Shown: positions 24,841 through 32,464 of the stretch, in pieces
How the letters are laid out: each line of letters begins with the position of its first letter
How positions within the stretch are numbered: the stretch's first letter is position 1
Assembly (NCBI GenBank): GCA_038212095.1
Contig: JBBQUW010000013.1
Location: 1 to 64,000 of the forward strand
DNA: 64,000 bases
Reading direction: 5' to 3'
DNA from: JAICYJ01 sp038212095
Lineage (GTDB): Bacteria > Actinomycetota > Thermoleophilia > Gaiellales > JAICJC01
Position numbers and translations under genes: made by a program
Notes under the pieces: model-generated
Seen by the model: only the letters and a program-made list of their open reading frames with translations
Told to the model about the DNA's origin: nothing
Database searches by the model: none

Positions 24841-25344
24841 ATGCCCACCGGCGACGGATACCCGGCGATCGCCTTCGACGCGATGCAACAGGCAGGCGTT
24901 CCTCACCTCGTTGAACGCCGGACGGGTGACGAGGCGTTTGTCCTCGAACGGATAGCCCGAGGCGCTGGCGCGACTCGATGGTACGTCCTCCGAAGCCGCG
25001 CCGACCTGTCGGCGCTCGCGAGCCGGTTGCGACCGGGAAGCTCCGTTAGCTTCTATTTCGACGACCGGTTCGAGCCTACTGCTAACGACGAAGTCGCTCG
25101 CGCGGGGATCCTTGGTGTCCTGGCCGAGGACGGAGAGGCCGTCGTAGGGACTGCCGACGCCAAGGACATCGAAGTCGCGGTCGACTTCATCTCCGGGCCC
25201 GCTGAAGTTGACACATGGCTGAGCGAACACTCCGGCGAGCGGATCCGCTTCGGCCGGTTTCCTGGGCGCGACAATGATGGCGAGCGCGCCGTCACCCTGG
25301 ACCTTCCAGATCGGGACGGCGTGGTCCGCTCGCACCCGCACTGA
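24841..25344 (+). CDS. Hypothetical acidic protein
   Basis: 167 aa, soluble, no signal or membrane span. Base composition is a little less GC-rich than the neighbours. Visible features are a mixed alpha/beta start (YPAIAFDAMQQAGVPHLVER), RWYVLRSRADLSALASRLRP and FYFDDRFEP, suggesting a single globular domain. No family recognised. The -10 hexamer 6 nt before the ATG and a strong hairpin 36 nt after the stop support a single-gene transcription unit. Confidence 0.6.
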   Translation: MPTGDGYPAIAFDAMQQAGVPHLVERRTGDEAFVLERIARGAGATRWYVLRSRADLSALASRLRPGSSVSFYFDDRFEPTANDEVARAGILGVLAEDGEAVVGTADAKDIEVAVDFISGPAEVDTWLSEHSGERIRFGRFPGRDNDGERAVTLDLPDRDGVVRSHPH

Positions 25345-25379
25345 CCGGTCACGCGGGGGACAGTCCAGAACGCTCGCAT

Positions 25380-25405
25380 CGCGAGCGAGCCTTGGCTCGC
25401 TCGCG
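25380..25405. terminator. Bidirectional hairpin terminator between convergent genes
   Basis: A perfect 11-bp stem (25380-25390 with 25395-25405, CGCGAGCGAGC) with a CTTG loop lies between the rightward hypothetical gene and the leftward secreted protein. Confidence 0.7.
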
Positions 25406-25486
25406 GCGCACGGCTGCCTGCGCCACTTTGCAGTTCGAGCGTCTGCCACTTGGCGCGACCCGCCCGCTACCCCGGCCCGCCCCGAC

Positions 25487-26407
25487 TTACGGCCCGTTCC
25501 GCAGCCCACTCGTGTCGACCACCTCAAGGTCTGCGCCGGTGATGCGGTTGAGCGTGTGCAGGTCGCTGTCGTTGAAGTGCGGGTCGGAGGCGCCGCTGAC
25601 GTACCAGGGCGAGCCGTTGTCGGCCAGGATCATGCCGTAACGCTGCAGCGCGATCGCGATCACCCGCGCCTGCGGCGAGAGCTGCGAGACGTCGAACGAC
25701 GACTTCAGGCGCACGCGCAGGCCCATCGGCGGCAGCGAGAGCGACGAGCCTGAGCCGGCATCATGGCGGGCGGGGTAGATGTGTGCGCTGCGAGTCGTGG
25801 CTGCGGTGAAGCGAAGCGCGTGGTCGATCAACCCCGCCGCCACCTCGCGGTAGCGCACCAGGCCCGGCAGGATCGGCAGCCCGGCGGCGTCGGCGCTCGT
25901 CCACCCGTCCGGCCGCAGCGCGTTGGAGGTCATGCTCCAGATCGCTCCCGAGCCCGCCTTCCAACCGGTGCTCGTGTGGCGCGCGTTCCACAACTCGTAC
26001 AGCGTGCAGTGGTCGCGGTCGACGATCAGCAGGTGGTGGTCGCTGGACGCCTCGATCTTGGGATTGCTCGGGATCGGATACGGCCCCGGGTCGGACTGGG
26101 CGGCGTAGCCGAACCGCACCTTGACCTTCGTCTGCGTCCCCGCCACCGCATTGAACGGGATGCCGTAGCCGGCGTAGCTGCCGAAATCGGGATGCAGGCC
26201 GGTCGTCAGTCCAATCGCCTGAAGCATCGTGGCGGAGTTCGTCGCCACAGGCAGGGCCGAGACGTCCTCGTTCCAGACGTTGTCTGCTGGGAAGACGGGG
26301 CAGGCGGGGGCCGCGCCCAGCGGCGCTGCCAGTGGTGCGTCGGCGCCGACCGAGAGGCCGGCCAGGGTGACCAGTGCGACGACGCTCGAGGTGATGCGGA
26401 TCCCCAT
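25487..26407 (-). CDS. Secreted protein of unknown function
   Basis: 306 aa with signal peptide (IRITSSVVALVTLAGLSVGA). The mature part begins with ACPVFPADNVWNEDVSALPV and includes DHHLLIVDRDHCTLYELWNA, NALRPDGWTSADAAGLPILP, HIYPARHDAGSG and MILADNGSPWYVSGASDPHF. The many His, Asp and Trp residues suggest a beta-rich enzyme or binding fold, but I cannot name a catalytic site. ATG 26407 is chosen at the signal peptide; the earlier in-frame GTG adds a non-signal-like stretch. Confidence 0.75.
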   Translation of the reverse strand: MGIRITSSVVALVTLAGLSVGADAPLAAPLGAAPACPVFPADNVWNEDVSALPVATNSATMLQAIGLTTGLHPDFGSYAGYGIPFNAVAGTQTKVKVRFGYAAQSDPGPYPIPSNPKIEASSDHHLLIVDRDHCTLYELWNARHTSTGWKAGSGAIWSMTSNALRPDGWTSADAAGLPILPGLVRYREVAAGLIDHALRFTAATTRSAHIYPARHDAGSGSSLSLPPMGLRVRLKSSFDVSQLSPQARVIAIALQRYGMILADNGSPWYVSGASDPHFNDSDLHTLNRITGADLEVVDTSGLRNGP

Positions 26408-26468
26408 CTGCACTCCAGAACATCGGCCGCCGACGACCGACCCTCGACCCCCGGCCGGGTGGCGCCGA

Positions 26469-26474
26469 TACACT
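26469..26474 (+). promoter_or_regulatory. -10 element TACACT
   Basis: TACACT ends 6 nt before ATG 26481. Confidence 0.5.
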
Positions 26475-26480
26475 CACGCG

Positions 26481-26774
26481 ATGGCGATGTACGATGCACA
26501 GCCGATCCACACCCGGCGACCGATCGAGCACAAGCAGCTGCCACAGCTCGCGCCCGGCGACCACGCGCGGCGCCCCGACGGCTCCTTCGGCACGGTTGTG
26601 CGGGTTGCCGGTGACAGCGTGGTGTTGCGCATGGACGAGCCGTTCCAGGCCGGCGGCCTGCCACATCGCCTCTACTACAGCAACCTCCACGAGCTGACGA
26701 AGGTCGAGAGCGTCGGCCGGATGGGTGCTCGCGACCTCTTCCAGGACGAGGACGCCGACGACGAGGACGAGTAG
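26481..26774 (+). CDS. Small protein with SH3/KOW-like core and acidic tail
   Basis: 97 aa. The centre (LAPGDHARRPDGSFGTVVRV, AGDSVVLRMDEP) has the glycine and valine spacing of a small beta-barrel such as KOW or PRC-barrel; the tail is strongly acidic (DLFQDEDADDEDE). No catalytic motif. It has its own -10 hexamer. The leftward EAL-HDOD reading frame, extended by a frameshift, runs antisense over its last 100 nt; this gene's codon use and promoter look genuine. Confidence 0.6.
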   Translation: MAMYDAQPIHTRRPIEHKQLPQLAPGDHARRPDGSFGTVVRVAGDSVVLRMDEPFQAGGLPHRLYYSNLHELTKVESVGRMGARDLFQDEDADDEDE

Positions 26775-28216
26775 CTCCGCCGATTGCCAGGCGGAGGATT
26801 GGCTCGTACGCTCGATGAGTGAGCAGCTACTGGCAGAACGTGCTCCTGCTGGCCGTCACCTTTGGTGCTGTCTGGCACCTGGCGTGGCATAGCCCCGAGT
26901 GATGCCGGCCGGCGCCTCCTAGAGCAAGGCGGTGGAGTCCCCCTCCTCGGCGAACCGCAGTGCACCAGGTAGGCATCACGCAGCATCGCGTCGGCGGCGG
27001 GAGCGGGCTGGAGGCAGTCGAAGTGGCCGCGCTCGTAGGTCATCACCCACGAGAGCACCTCACCCAGCGGGCCGGTCTGGTCGTACAGCGCCTCGCTCAC
27101 CTCCGCCGACAGCGGCAGCTGGGCGAGCACGTCCTCCATGCGCATGTTCATGAATGCGTCCACCACCGAGAACAGCCCGACCGTGAAGTGCGCGTCCGGG
27201 TCGGGCCGGTCGATCGCTTTGGCGACCAGCTCGCACATCTTGGCGCGGATCATGGCGGTGCGAATCAGCTCGCCGGGCTGGTCGTCGATCGTCGCCAGCG
27301 TCATCAGCAGTGCCCAGCTGCGGACGTTCCGTACGCCCAGCAGCACCAGCGCCTCGCGCACCGAGTTGACCTTTCGCGGCAGCGAGAAGTAGGCCGAGTT
27401 GATCCACCGCAGCAGCCGGAAGCTCACGCCCAGGTCGGTGGTGATCGCCAGCTCGAGGTCCTCCATCTGGCAGTGCGGGTTTTGCAGAACAGCCATCAGC
27501 CGCATCTGTGTGAGGCGGTTGGACGGGATGCCTCGGCCGGCCACCGTCTTGGGCTGGCAGAAGAAGTAGCCCTGGAAGTGGTCGAAGCCGATCTGCTTGC
27601 AGTACTCGAATGTGTGGTGATCCTCGATCTTGGAGGCGATCAGCCGCACCTTGTGCGCGCGCAGCGCGTGCACCTGCTCGGCCAGCTGATCGCGGGTGAA
27701 CGCCTGGACGTCGAACTTGACGAAGTGCGCGACCTCGAGCAGCGGCAGGCTGTCCTCGCGGATCACGAAGTCGTCCAATGCGATCAGGTAGCCGAGTCCG
27801 ACCAGCCGCCGCAGCTCTGTCAGCACGCTCGGGTCGAGCGCGTCATCGCGGCGCAGTTCGAGCACGACGCGGCCGGCCGGCAGCAGCGTCACGAACTCGT
27901 GCATGACGAACCCGCGGGTGGCGTTGACGAAGGCGCAGCGCCCACCCACCAGCGCGTCCAGACCGATATCGGAGAAGGTGGTGACGACCATGCTGGCGGT
28001 GGCCGCCTCGCGGTCGGTGATCTCGGCATGGTCGACGTCGGCGGCCCGGAACAGCAGCTCGTAGGCGTAGACCTCCATGTTCACGTCGTAGATCGGCTGG
28101 CGGGCGACGAAGCTCGGCGACGACGCGGCCGATCCGGCGCTCGCGATCGCCTGTGACAGCGATGGCGGTGGCCACGACTCCAGTCGCCGTGCCTCCGACC
28201 ATGCCCGCTCGATCAT
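26675..28216 (-). CDS. EAL-HDOD signalling protein (YuxH type), frameshifted near its C-terminus
   Basis: N-terminal EAL-like domain (about 35-235) starts VARQPIYDVNMEVYAYELLF, with ELL in place of EAL, LIALDDFV and SKIEDHHTFEYCKQIGFDHF; the metal-site residues are incomplete, so it is probably not an active cyclic-di-GMP phosphodiesterase. The HDOD domain follows (QNPHCQMEDLELAITTDLGV, LLRWINSAYF). After AMLRDAYL (near 26965) the frame is lost; one missing base restores ALRFAEEGDSTALL and a TAG at 26919-26921, giving 432 aa. The residues encoded by 26675-26918 are out-of-frame extension. Confidence 0.85.
   Translation of the reverse strand: MIERAWSEARRLESWPPPSLSQAIASAGSAASSPSFVARQPIYDVNMEVYAYELLFRAADVDHAEITDREAATASMVVTTFSDIGLDALVGGRCAFVNATRGFVMHEFVTLLPAGRVVLELRRDDALDPSVLTELRRLVGLGYLIALDDFVIREDSLPLLEVAHFVKFDVQAFTRDQLAEQVHALRAHKVRLIASKIEDHHTFEYCKQIGFDHFQGYFFCQPKTVAGRGIPSNRLTQMRLMAVLQNPHCQMEDLELAITTDLGVSFRLLRWINSAYFSLPRKVNSVREALVLLGVRNVRSWALLMTLATIDDQPGELIRTAMIRAKMCELVAKAIDRPDPDAHFTVGLFSVVDAFMNMRMEDVLAQLPLSAEVSEALYDQTGPLGEVLSWVMTYERGHFDCLQPAPAADAMLRDAYLVHCGSPRRGTPPPCSRRRRPASLGAMPRQVPDSTKGDGQQEHVLPVAAHSSSVRANPPPGNRRSYSSSSSASSSWKRSRAPIRPTLSTFVSSWRLL
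26807..26812 (+). promoter_or_regulatory. -10 element TACGCT
   Basis: TACGCT lies 6 nt before the GTG at 26819 of a 27-codon frame. Confidence 0.4.
26819..26902 (+). CDS. Possible 27-aa single-span membrane peptide
   Basis: GTG 26819 opens a short frame with one hydrophobic helix: VSSYWQNVLLLAVTFGAVWH, ending in LAWHSPE. The TACGCT hexamer 6 nt upstream matches the leaderless promoters of the window. It sits downstream of the acidic small protein and within the out-of-frame 3' extension of the EAL-HDOD gene. Translation is plausible but unproven, and function is unknown. Confidence 0.35.
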   Translation: MSSYWQNVLLLAVTFGAVWHLAWHSPE

Positions 28217-28349
28217 GCCATCCCCCCTTGGACGCCCACCTTCACATAATCGGCCATCGGTGGAGCCGTGGGATCACCCGTTTGGCACGCGCTGTCACCT
28301 GATTGCGGTAGCGGCCATCGAACCGGCCCCACCCGTCGTCCAAGCGTGC

Positions 28350-28760
28350 ATGGGTGACCCCCGCAGGCAGTTCGACTTCTGGCTCGGCGAGTGGCGCTGC
28401 TCATGGGACGGCGGCGAGGGGAGAAATACTGTCGACGCGATCTGCGATGGCCGGGTGATCCGCGAATCGTTCGATGCCTCAGCGGACGCGCTGGTCGGCA
28501 CCAGCATCTCGCTGTACGACGAGGCGGCCGATCGCTGGGTGCAGACGTGGATGGACAGCCAGGGATCGTGGTTCCACCTGCGCGGCCAGTTCCGGGATGG
28601 GGCGATGGAGCTGTTCACGACAGAGCCGGACGCCAACGGCGAGACGAAGCGGATGCGTTTTCACGACATCGGCCGAGACGGCTTCACCTGGACGTGGTCG
28701 AGCGCGCCCGCCGCCGGCGAGTGGTCGCAGCTGTGGCAGATCGGCTACCGCAGAGCCTGA
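28350..28760 (+). CDS. DUF1579-like small soluble protein
   Basis: 136 aa, single beta-rich domain. RQFDFWLGEWRCSWDGGEGR at the N-terminus and WVQTWMDSQGSWFHLRGQF in the middle resemble the DUF1579-like lipocalin-type fold that starts with a FDFxxGxW pattern. No catalytic residues can be assigned. ATG 28350 is chosen because this motif starts at once. It precedes tdh by 42 nt, but tdh has its own -10, so co-function is not implied. Confidence 0.65.
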   Translation: MGDPRRQFDFWLGEWRCSWDGGEGRNTVDAICDGRVIRESFDASADALVGTSISLYDEAADRWVQTWMDSQGSWFHLRGQFRDGAMELFTTEPDANGETKRMRFHDIGRDGFTWTWSSAPAAGEWSQLWQIGYRRA

Positions 28761-28786
28761 GCGGGGCGGCCGCGCGGCCGGACAAC

Positions 28787-28792
28787 TACGAT
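28787..28792 (+). promoter_or_regulatory. -10 element TACGAT for tdh-kbl
   Basis: TACGAT ends 10 nt before the tdh ATG. Confidence 0.5.
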
Positions 28793-28802
28793 CCCGGCCA
28801 GC

Positions 28803-29834
28803 ATGCGAGCACTGGTGAAGAGCCGCGCCGAGCCCGGCCTGTGGCTCGAGGACGTACCCGAGCCCGATCACGGCATCAACGACGTGCTGATCCGTGTGCA
28901 CCGGACGGGCATCTGCGGCACCGACGTCCACATCGAGCGGTGGGATGCCTGGGCGCAGCGCACGATCCCGGTGCCGCTGGTGATCGGCCACGAGTTCGTG
29001 GGCGAGATCGTCGCGGTGGGGGCGAACGTCAACGACTTCCACATCGGCGACCTTGTCAGCGGCGAGGGGCATGTCGTCTGCGGCCGCTGCCGCAACTGCA
29101 TGGCCGGACGCCGCCACCTGTGCGCGCATACGCAGGGCGTGGGCGTCGACCGGCCGGGAGCATTCGCGCAGCTGATCGCACTGCCGATGACCAACATCTG
29201 GCACCACGGTGCGGCGATTGACGAGGATGTGGCCGCCATCTTCGATCCGTTCGGCAACGCCGTCCACACCGCGCTGGCCTTTCCCGTGCTGGGCGAGGAT
29301 GTCCTGATAACCGGCGCCGGGCCGATCGGCTGCATGGCGGCCGCCGTCGTCCGTCACGCCGGCGCACGCCACATCGTCGTCAGCGATCCCAACGAGTACC
29401 GCCGTGAGCTTGCCTCCGTCATGGGCGCCACCCGCGTTATCGATCCCGGCAGCAGCGACCTGGCCGAGGTGCAGGCCGATCTGGGCATGAGCGAGGGCTT
29501 CGACGTCGCGCTCGAGATGTCCGGTAGCCCGGCCGCTCTGCGCGCCATGCTGGCGAACATGTCGCACGGCGGGCGGATCGCGATGCTCGGTATACCCAGC
29601 GAGGAGATCGCGATCGACTGGACGCAGGTGGTGTTCAACATGCTCACCGTCCGCGGCATCTACGGCCGCGAGATGTACGAGACCTGGTATCAGATGACGG
29701 TGATGCTGCAGTCGGGGCTTGACATCGCGCCGGTGATCACGCACCGACTGCCGTTCGATCAGTTCGCCGAGGGCTTCGCGATCGCCGGATCGGGCCGCTC
29801 TGGCAAGGTTGTGCTGGACTGGACGGAGGCGTAG
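28803..29834 (+). CDS. tdh: L-threonine 3-dehydrogenase
   Basis: 343 aa zinc-dependent medium-chain dehydrogenase. Catalytic zinc ligands Cys38 (TGICGTDVHIERWD), His63 and Glu64 (GHEFVGE); structural zinc Cys93, 96, 99 and 107 (VVCGRCRNCMAGRRHLC); NAD site GAGPIG. TDVHIERWD and the tail GKVVLDW are typical of Tdh. It oxidises L-threonine to 2-amino-3-ketobutyrate with NAD. kbl starts on the base after its stop codon, giving the complete threonine-to-glycine plus acetyl-CoA route. Confidence 0.95.
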   Translation: MRALVKSRAEPGLWLEDVPEPDHGINDVLIRVHRTGICGTDVHIERWDAWAQRTIPVPLVIGHEFVGEIVAVGANVNDFHIGDLVSGEGHVVCGRCRNCMAGRRHLCAHTQGVGVDRPGAFAQLIALPMTNIWHHGAAIDEDVAAIFDPFGNAVHTALAFPVLGEDVLITGAGPIGCMAAAVVRHAGARHIVVSDPNEYRRELASVMGATRVIDPGSSDLAEVQADLGMSEGFDVALEMSGSPAALRAMLANMSHGGRIAMLGIPSEEIAIDWTQVVFNMLTVRGIYGREMYETWYQMTVMLQSGLDIAPVITHRLPFDQFAEGFAIAGSGRSGKVVLDWTEA

Positions 29835-31016
29835 GTGGACGCCGGCCTTCGAGATGATCTGCGGGGACGGTTGGACGAGTTGCGAGCGGCCGGCCTGTAC
29901 AAATCTGAGCACGTGATACAGACGCCCCAGGCGGCACACGTCGACGTGGCCGGCCGCGGCGAGGTGCTGAACCTGTGCGCGAACAACTACCTCGGTCTGG
30001 CCGACCATCCCGAGATCGTGGCCGCCGCGCAGGCTGCGCTCGAGCGATGGGGCTACGGGATGGCCTCGGTGCGCTTCATCTGCGGCACCCAGCAGGTGCA
30101 CCGCGACCTCGAACGGCGGCTGGCCGAGTTCCTCGGCATGCCCGATGCGATCCTCTACGGCTCGTGCTTCGATGCCAACGGCGGGCTGTTCGAGGCGCTG
30201 CTGGGCGCCGAGGATGCGATCATCTCCGACGCCCTCAACCACGCCTCGATCATCGACGGCATCCGGCTCTGCAAGGCGCAGCGGCTGCGCTACGCCAACC
30301 GAGACATGCAGCAGTTGAAGCAGCGTCTGGTCGAGTCGGCAGGTGCCCGCCACCGGCTGATCGCCACCGACGGCGTGTTCTCGATGGACGGCCACGTCGC
30401 CGATCTGTCCGCGATCTGCGATCTGGCCGAGCGCCACGACGCGCTGGTGATGGTGGATGACTCGCACGCCGTCGGCTTCGTCGGCGCCGGCGGCCGCGGC
30501 ACCCACGAGCTGCACGATGTGATCGGCCGCGTCGACATCATCACGGGCACCCTGGGCAAGGCGATGGGCGGCGCCAGCGGTGGCTACGTGGCGGCCTCGG
30601 CAGAAGTGGTCGAGCTGCTGCGCCAGCGGTCGCGGCCCTACCTGTTCTCGAACAGCCTGGCACCGCCGATCGTCGGCGCATCCCTGAAGGCGCTCGACCT
30701 GATCGAGGGGTCGGACGAGCCGCGCCGCCGGCTGCGCGAGAACACCGCCCACTTCCGTCGCAGGATGACCGAGCTCGAGTTCGAGATCCTGCCCGGCGAT
30801 CATCCGATCGTGCCCGTGATGATGGGCGACGCCGCTCGCGCCGCACGGTTGGCCGAGGGGCTGATCACTCGCGGCGTGTACGCGGTCAGCTTCTCGTACC
30901 CTGTGGTGCCTCAGGGGGCGGCCCGCATCCGCACCCAGATGTCGGCCGCGCACACGATCGCCGACATCGATTTCGCGGTCGAGCAGTTTATCGCCGCGCG
31001 CGCCGAAATGGCGTGA
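29835..31016 (+). CDS. kbl: Glycine C-acetyltransferase (2-amino-3-ketobutyrate CoA ligase)
   Basis: 393 aa, alpha-oxoamine synthase family of PLP enzymes. Lysine for PLP is Lys242 in GTLGKAMGG; MVDDSHAVGF carries the Asp and His that contact the cofactor; CANNYLGLADHP and FICGTQQVHRDLE are the Kbl N-terminal landmarks. It cleaves 2-amino-3-ketobutyrate with CoA to glycine and acetyl-CoA, the step after Tdh. GTG start directly after the tdh stop (TAG-GTG). Confidence 0.95.
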   Translation: MDAGLRDDLRGRLDELRAAGLYKSEHVIQTPQAAHVDVAGRGEVLNLCANNYLGLADHPEIVAAAQAALERWGYGMASVRFICGTQQVHRDLERRLAEFLGMPDAILYGSCFDANGGLFEALLGAEDAIISDALNHASIIDGIRLCKAQRLRYANRDMQQLKQRLVESAGARHRLIATDGVFSMDGHVADLSAICDLAERHDALVMVDDSHAVGFVGAGGRGTHELHDVIGRVDIITGTLGKAMGGASGGYVAASAEVVELLRQRSRPYLFSNSLAPPIVGASLKALDLIEGSDEPRRRLRENTAHFRRRMTELEFEILPGDHPIVPVMMGDAARAARLAEGLITRGVYAVSFSYPVVPQGAARIRTQMSAAHTIADIDFAVEQFIAARAEMA

Positions 31017-31025
31017 CAGATGCGG

Positions 31026-31031
31026 TAGTCT
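31026..31031 (+). promoter_or_regulatory. -10 element TAGTCT
   Basis: TAGTCT lies 27 nt before ATG 31059; unlike most here it leaves a leader, which holds the hairpin at 31035-31054. Confidence 0.45.
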
Positions 31032-31034
31032 CGG

Positions 31035-31054
31035 CCTCCCACGATCACGGGAGG
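31035..31054 (+). promoter_or_regulatory. Hairpin sequestering the ribosome-binding site of DUF1326
   Basis: CCTCCC (31035-31040) pairs perfectly with GGGAGG (31049-31054) across an 8-nt loop; the right arm is the Shine-Dalgarno sequence of the gene starting at 31059. When folded it would block initiation, a design seen in translational switches. Confidence 0.5.
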
Positions 31055-31058
31055 AGCC

Positions 31059-31670
31059 ATGAGTTGGGTGCTAGAGGGCGAGTATCTGGAGAACTGCAGC
31101 TGTGATGTGCTTTGTCCCTGCATCACCTCATCGCTGCAGGGAGCGGCCGACACGGAGCGCTGCGTCGTGCCTCTCGCGATGCGAATCGGGCACGGCTCCT
31201 CGGGAGACGTGACGTTGGACGGCTTCTGCGCGATCCTGGTCTGTGATACGCCGCAGGTGATGGGCGAGGGCAATTGGCGGGTCGCGGTCTACATCGATGA
31301 GCGCGCCGACGAGGCACAGCGCGCCGCCCTGGTGGGCATCCTGTCCGGTGCCCAGGGCGGGCCGCCGGTGATGCTGGCGGGACTGGTGGGGGAGATGCTG
31401 GGCGTCCACTTCGTACCCATCGAGTGGCAGTCAGACGGGTTGCATCGGCGAGTCGCCGTTCCCGGCATCATGGAGTTCTCGGTCGACGGCCTAACGGCGC
31501 CCAATTCCGACCAGGTGATCGAGATCACGAATGTCTTCCACCCGATGGGCTCGAACCTGCCGGTCGCGGTCAGCCGCAGGGGCGTCTTCGATCATGGCGA
31601 CAGCGGGATCGCGGCGTTCGATCACACCGGCAAGAACGGGCACTACCGTGACTTTTCCTGGGCGGCGTAG
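31059..31670 (+). CDS. DUF1326 family protein (first copy)
   Basis: 203 aa, no signal peptide. The N-terminus holds the clustered motif CSCDVLCPC (Cys13, 15, 19, 21), typical of DUF1326 and suited to metal binding, followed by a beta-rich domain (FCAILVCDTPQVMGEGNWRV, HRRVAVPGIMEFSVDGL, FDHTGKNGHYRDFSWAA). It overlaps the DUF2182 gene by 23 nt. The repeated DUF1326/DUF2182 linkage implies a joint, probably metal-related role that has not been worked out. Confidence 0.9.
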   Translation: MSWVLEGEYLENCSCDVLCPCITSSLQGAADTERCVVPLAMRIGHGSSGDVTLDGFCAILVCDTPQVMGEGNWRVAVYIDERADEAQRAALVGILSGAQGGPPVMLAGLVGEMLGVHFVPIEWQSDGLHRRVAVPGIMEFSVDGLTAPNSDQVIEITNVFHPMGSNLPVAVSRRGVFDHGDSGIAAFDHTGKNGHYRDFSWAA

Positions 31671-32424
31671 CGCCGGAGCGGCGGTACCGGTCACCGCGCT
31701 GCTGGTGCTGGCGGGTGTGGCCTGGCTGGTGGTCGTCCGGCAGGCGTCGGGGATGCGCTCAGCCCCAGGCACGATGGGCTTCCACCTGGTCGGCTTCCTC
31801 GTGCTGTGGACGGTGATGATGGCGGCGATGATGTTGCCCGCGGTGGCACCGGTGTACGCGATGTACGCCCGCGTGATCGAGCGGCAGGCCACGCCTGCGG
31901 TGCGGGCGCTGCGGCTGGGCGGGCTCGTCTCGGGCTACCTGCTGGCGTGGACGGCGTTCGGCTTGCTGGCCTTCGTGGCCGCCGACCTGGCCGGAAGGCT
32001 GGCCGATCGCGAGCCGCGGCTGGCGGTGTGGGTCGGCGCCGGACTGCTTGCCGCCGCCGGCCTCTACCAGCTCACGCCGGTCAAGGATCGCTGCCTCGCG
32101 CACGGCCGCTCGCCGCTCTCGCTGCTGATGCATCTGGGCAGCTACCGGGGCCGGCTGCGCGACGTACGCGCCGGCATCTACCACGGCGGCTACTGCGTCG
32201 GCTGTTGCTGGGGGCTGATGGTGGCGCTGATCGCGCTGGGCGTGATGGATCTGCGCTGGATGGCGCTGCTGGCCGGCGTGATCGTGCTGGAGAAGCTGTG
32301 GCGGCATGGCAAGGCGCTGTCCTATGCGGTCGGTGTGGCGCTTCTCGGCCTGGCGGCGCTGGCGCCATCCCATCCGGCCCTGATTCCCGGCTTACACGCC
32401 GCGCACACGATGACCAGCATGTAG
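31648..32424 (+). CDS. DUF2182 family membrane protein (predicted metal-binding)
   Basis: 258 aa with seven to eight helices. DUF2182 marks are FLVLWTVMMAAMMLPAVAPV, YQLTPVKDRCLAHGRSPLSL and YCVGCCWGLMVALIALGVM. The Cys pair GCC and the Met-rich helices suggest copper or another soft metal; the family's CLxxC is CLAHG here, one Cys lost. GTG 31648 lies inside the end of the first DUF1326 gene, so the two are translationally coupled. Confidence 0.9.
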   Translation: MTFPGRRSAGAAVPVTALLVLAGVAWLVVVRQASGMRSAPGTMGFHLVGFLVLWTVMMAAMMLPAVAPVYAMYARVIERQATPAVRALRLGGLVSGYLLAWTAFGLLAFVAADLAGRLADREPRLAVWVGAGLLAAAGLYQLTPVKDRCLAHGRSPLSLLMHLGSYRGRLRDVRAGIYHGGYCVGCCWGLMVALIALGVMDLRWMALLAGVIVLEKLWRHGKALSYAVGVALLGLAALAPSHPALIPGLHAAHTMTSM

Positions 32425-32439
32425 CCGGCCACCGGCCGG
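32425..32439 (+). promoter_or_regulatory. Intercistronic hairpin
   Basis: CCGGCC-ACC-GGCCGG gives a 6-bp GC stem directly after the DUF2182 stop; AGGAGG for the next gene follows 12 nt later. It may tune expression between the two cistrons. Confidence 0.35.
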
Positions 32440-32464
32440 GTGCACCGAACCAGGAGGAGTGGAA

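Noticed and set aside
17760..25452. Repeated 12-mer TGCCACTTGGCG (near 17760 and 25444)
   Set aside because: Two copies of a 12-mer are expected by chance in 64 kb of biased composition, and the flanks do not match.
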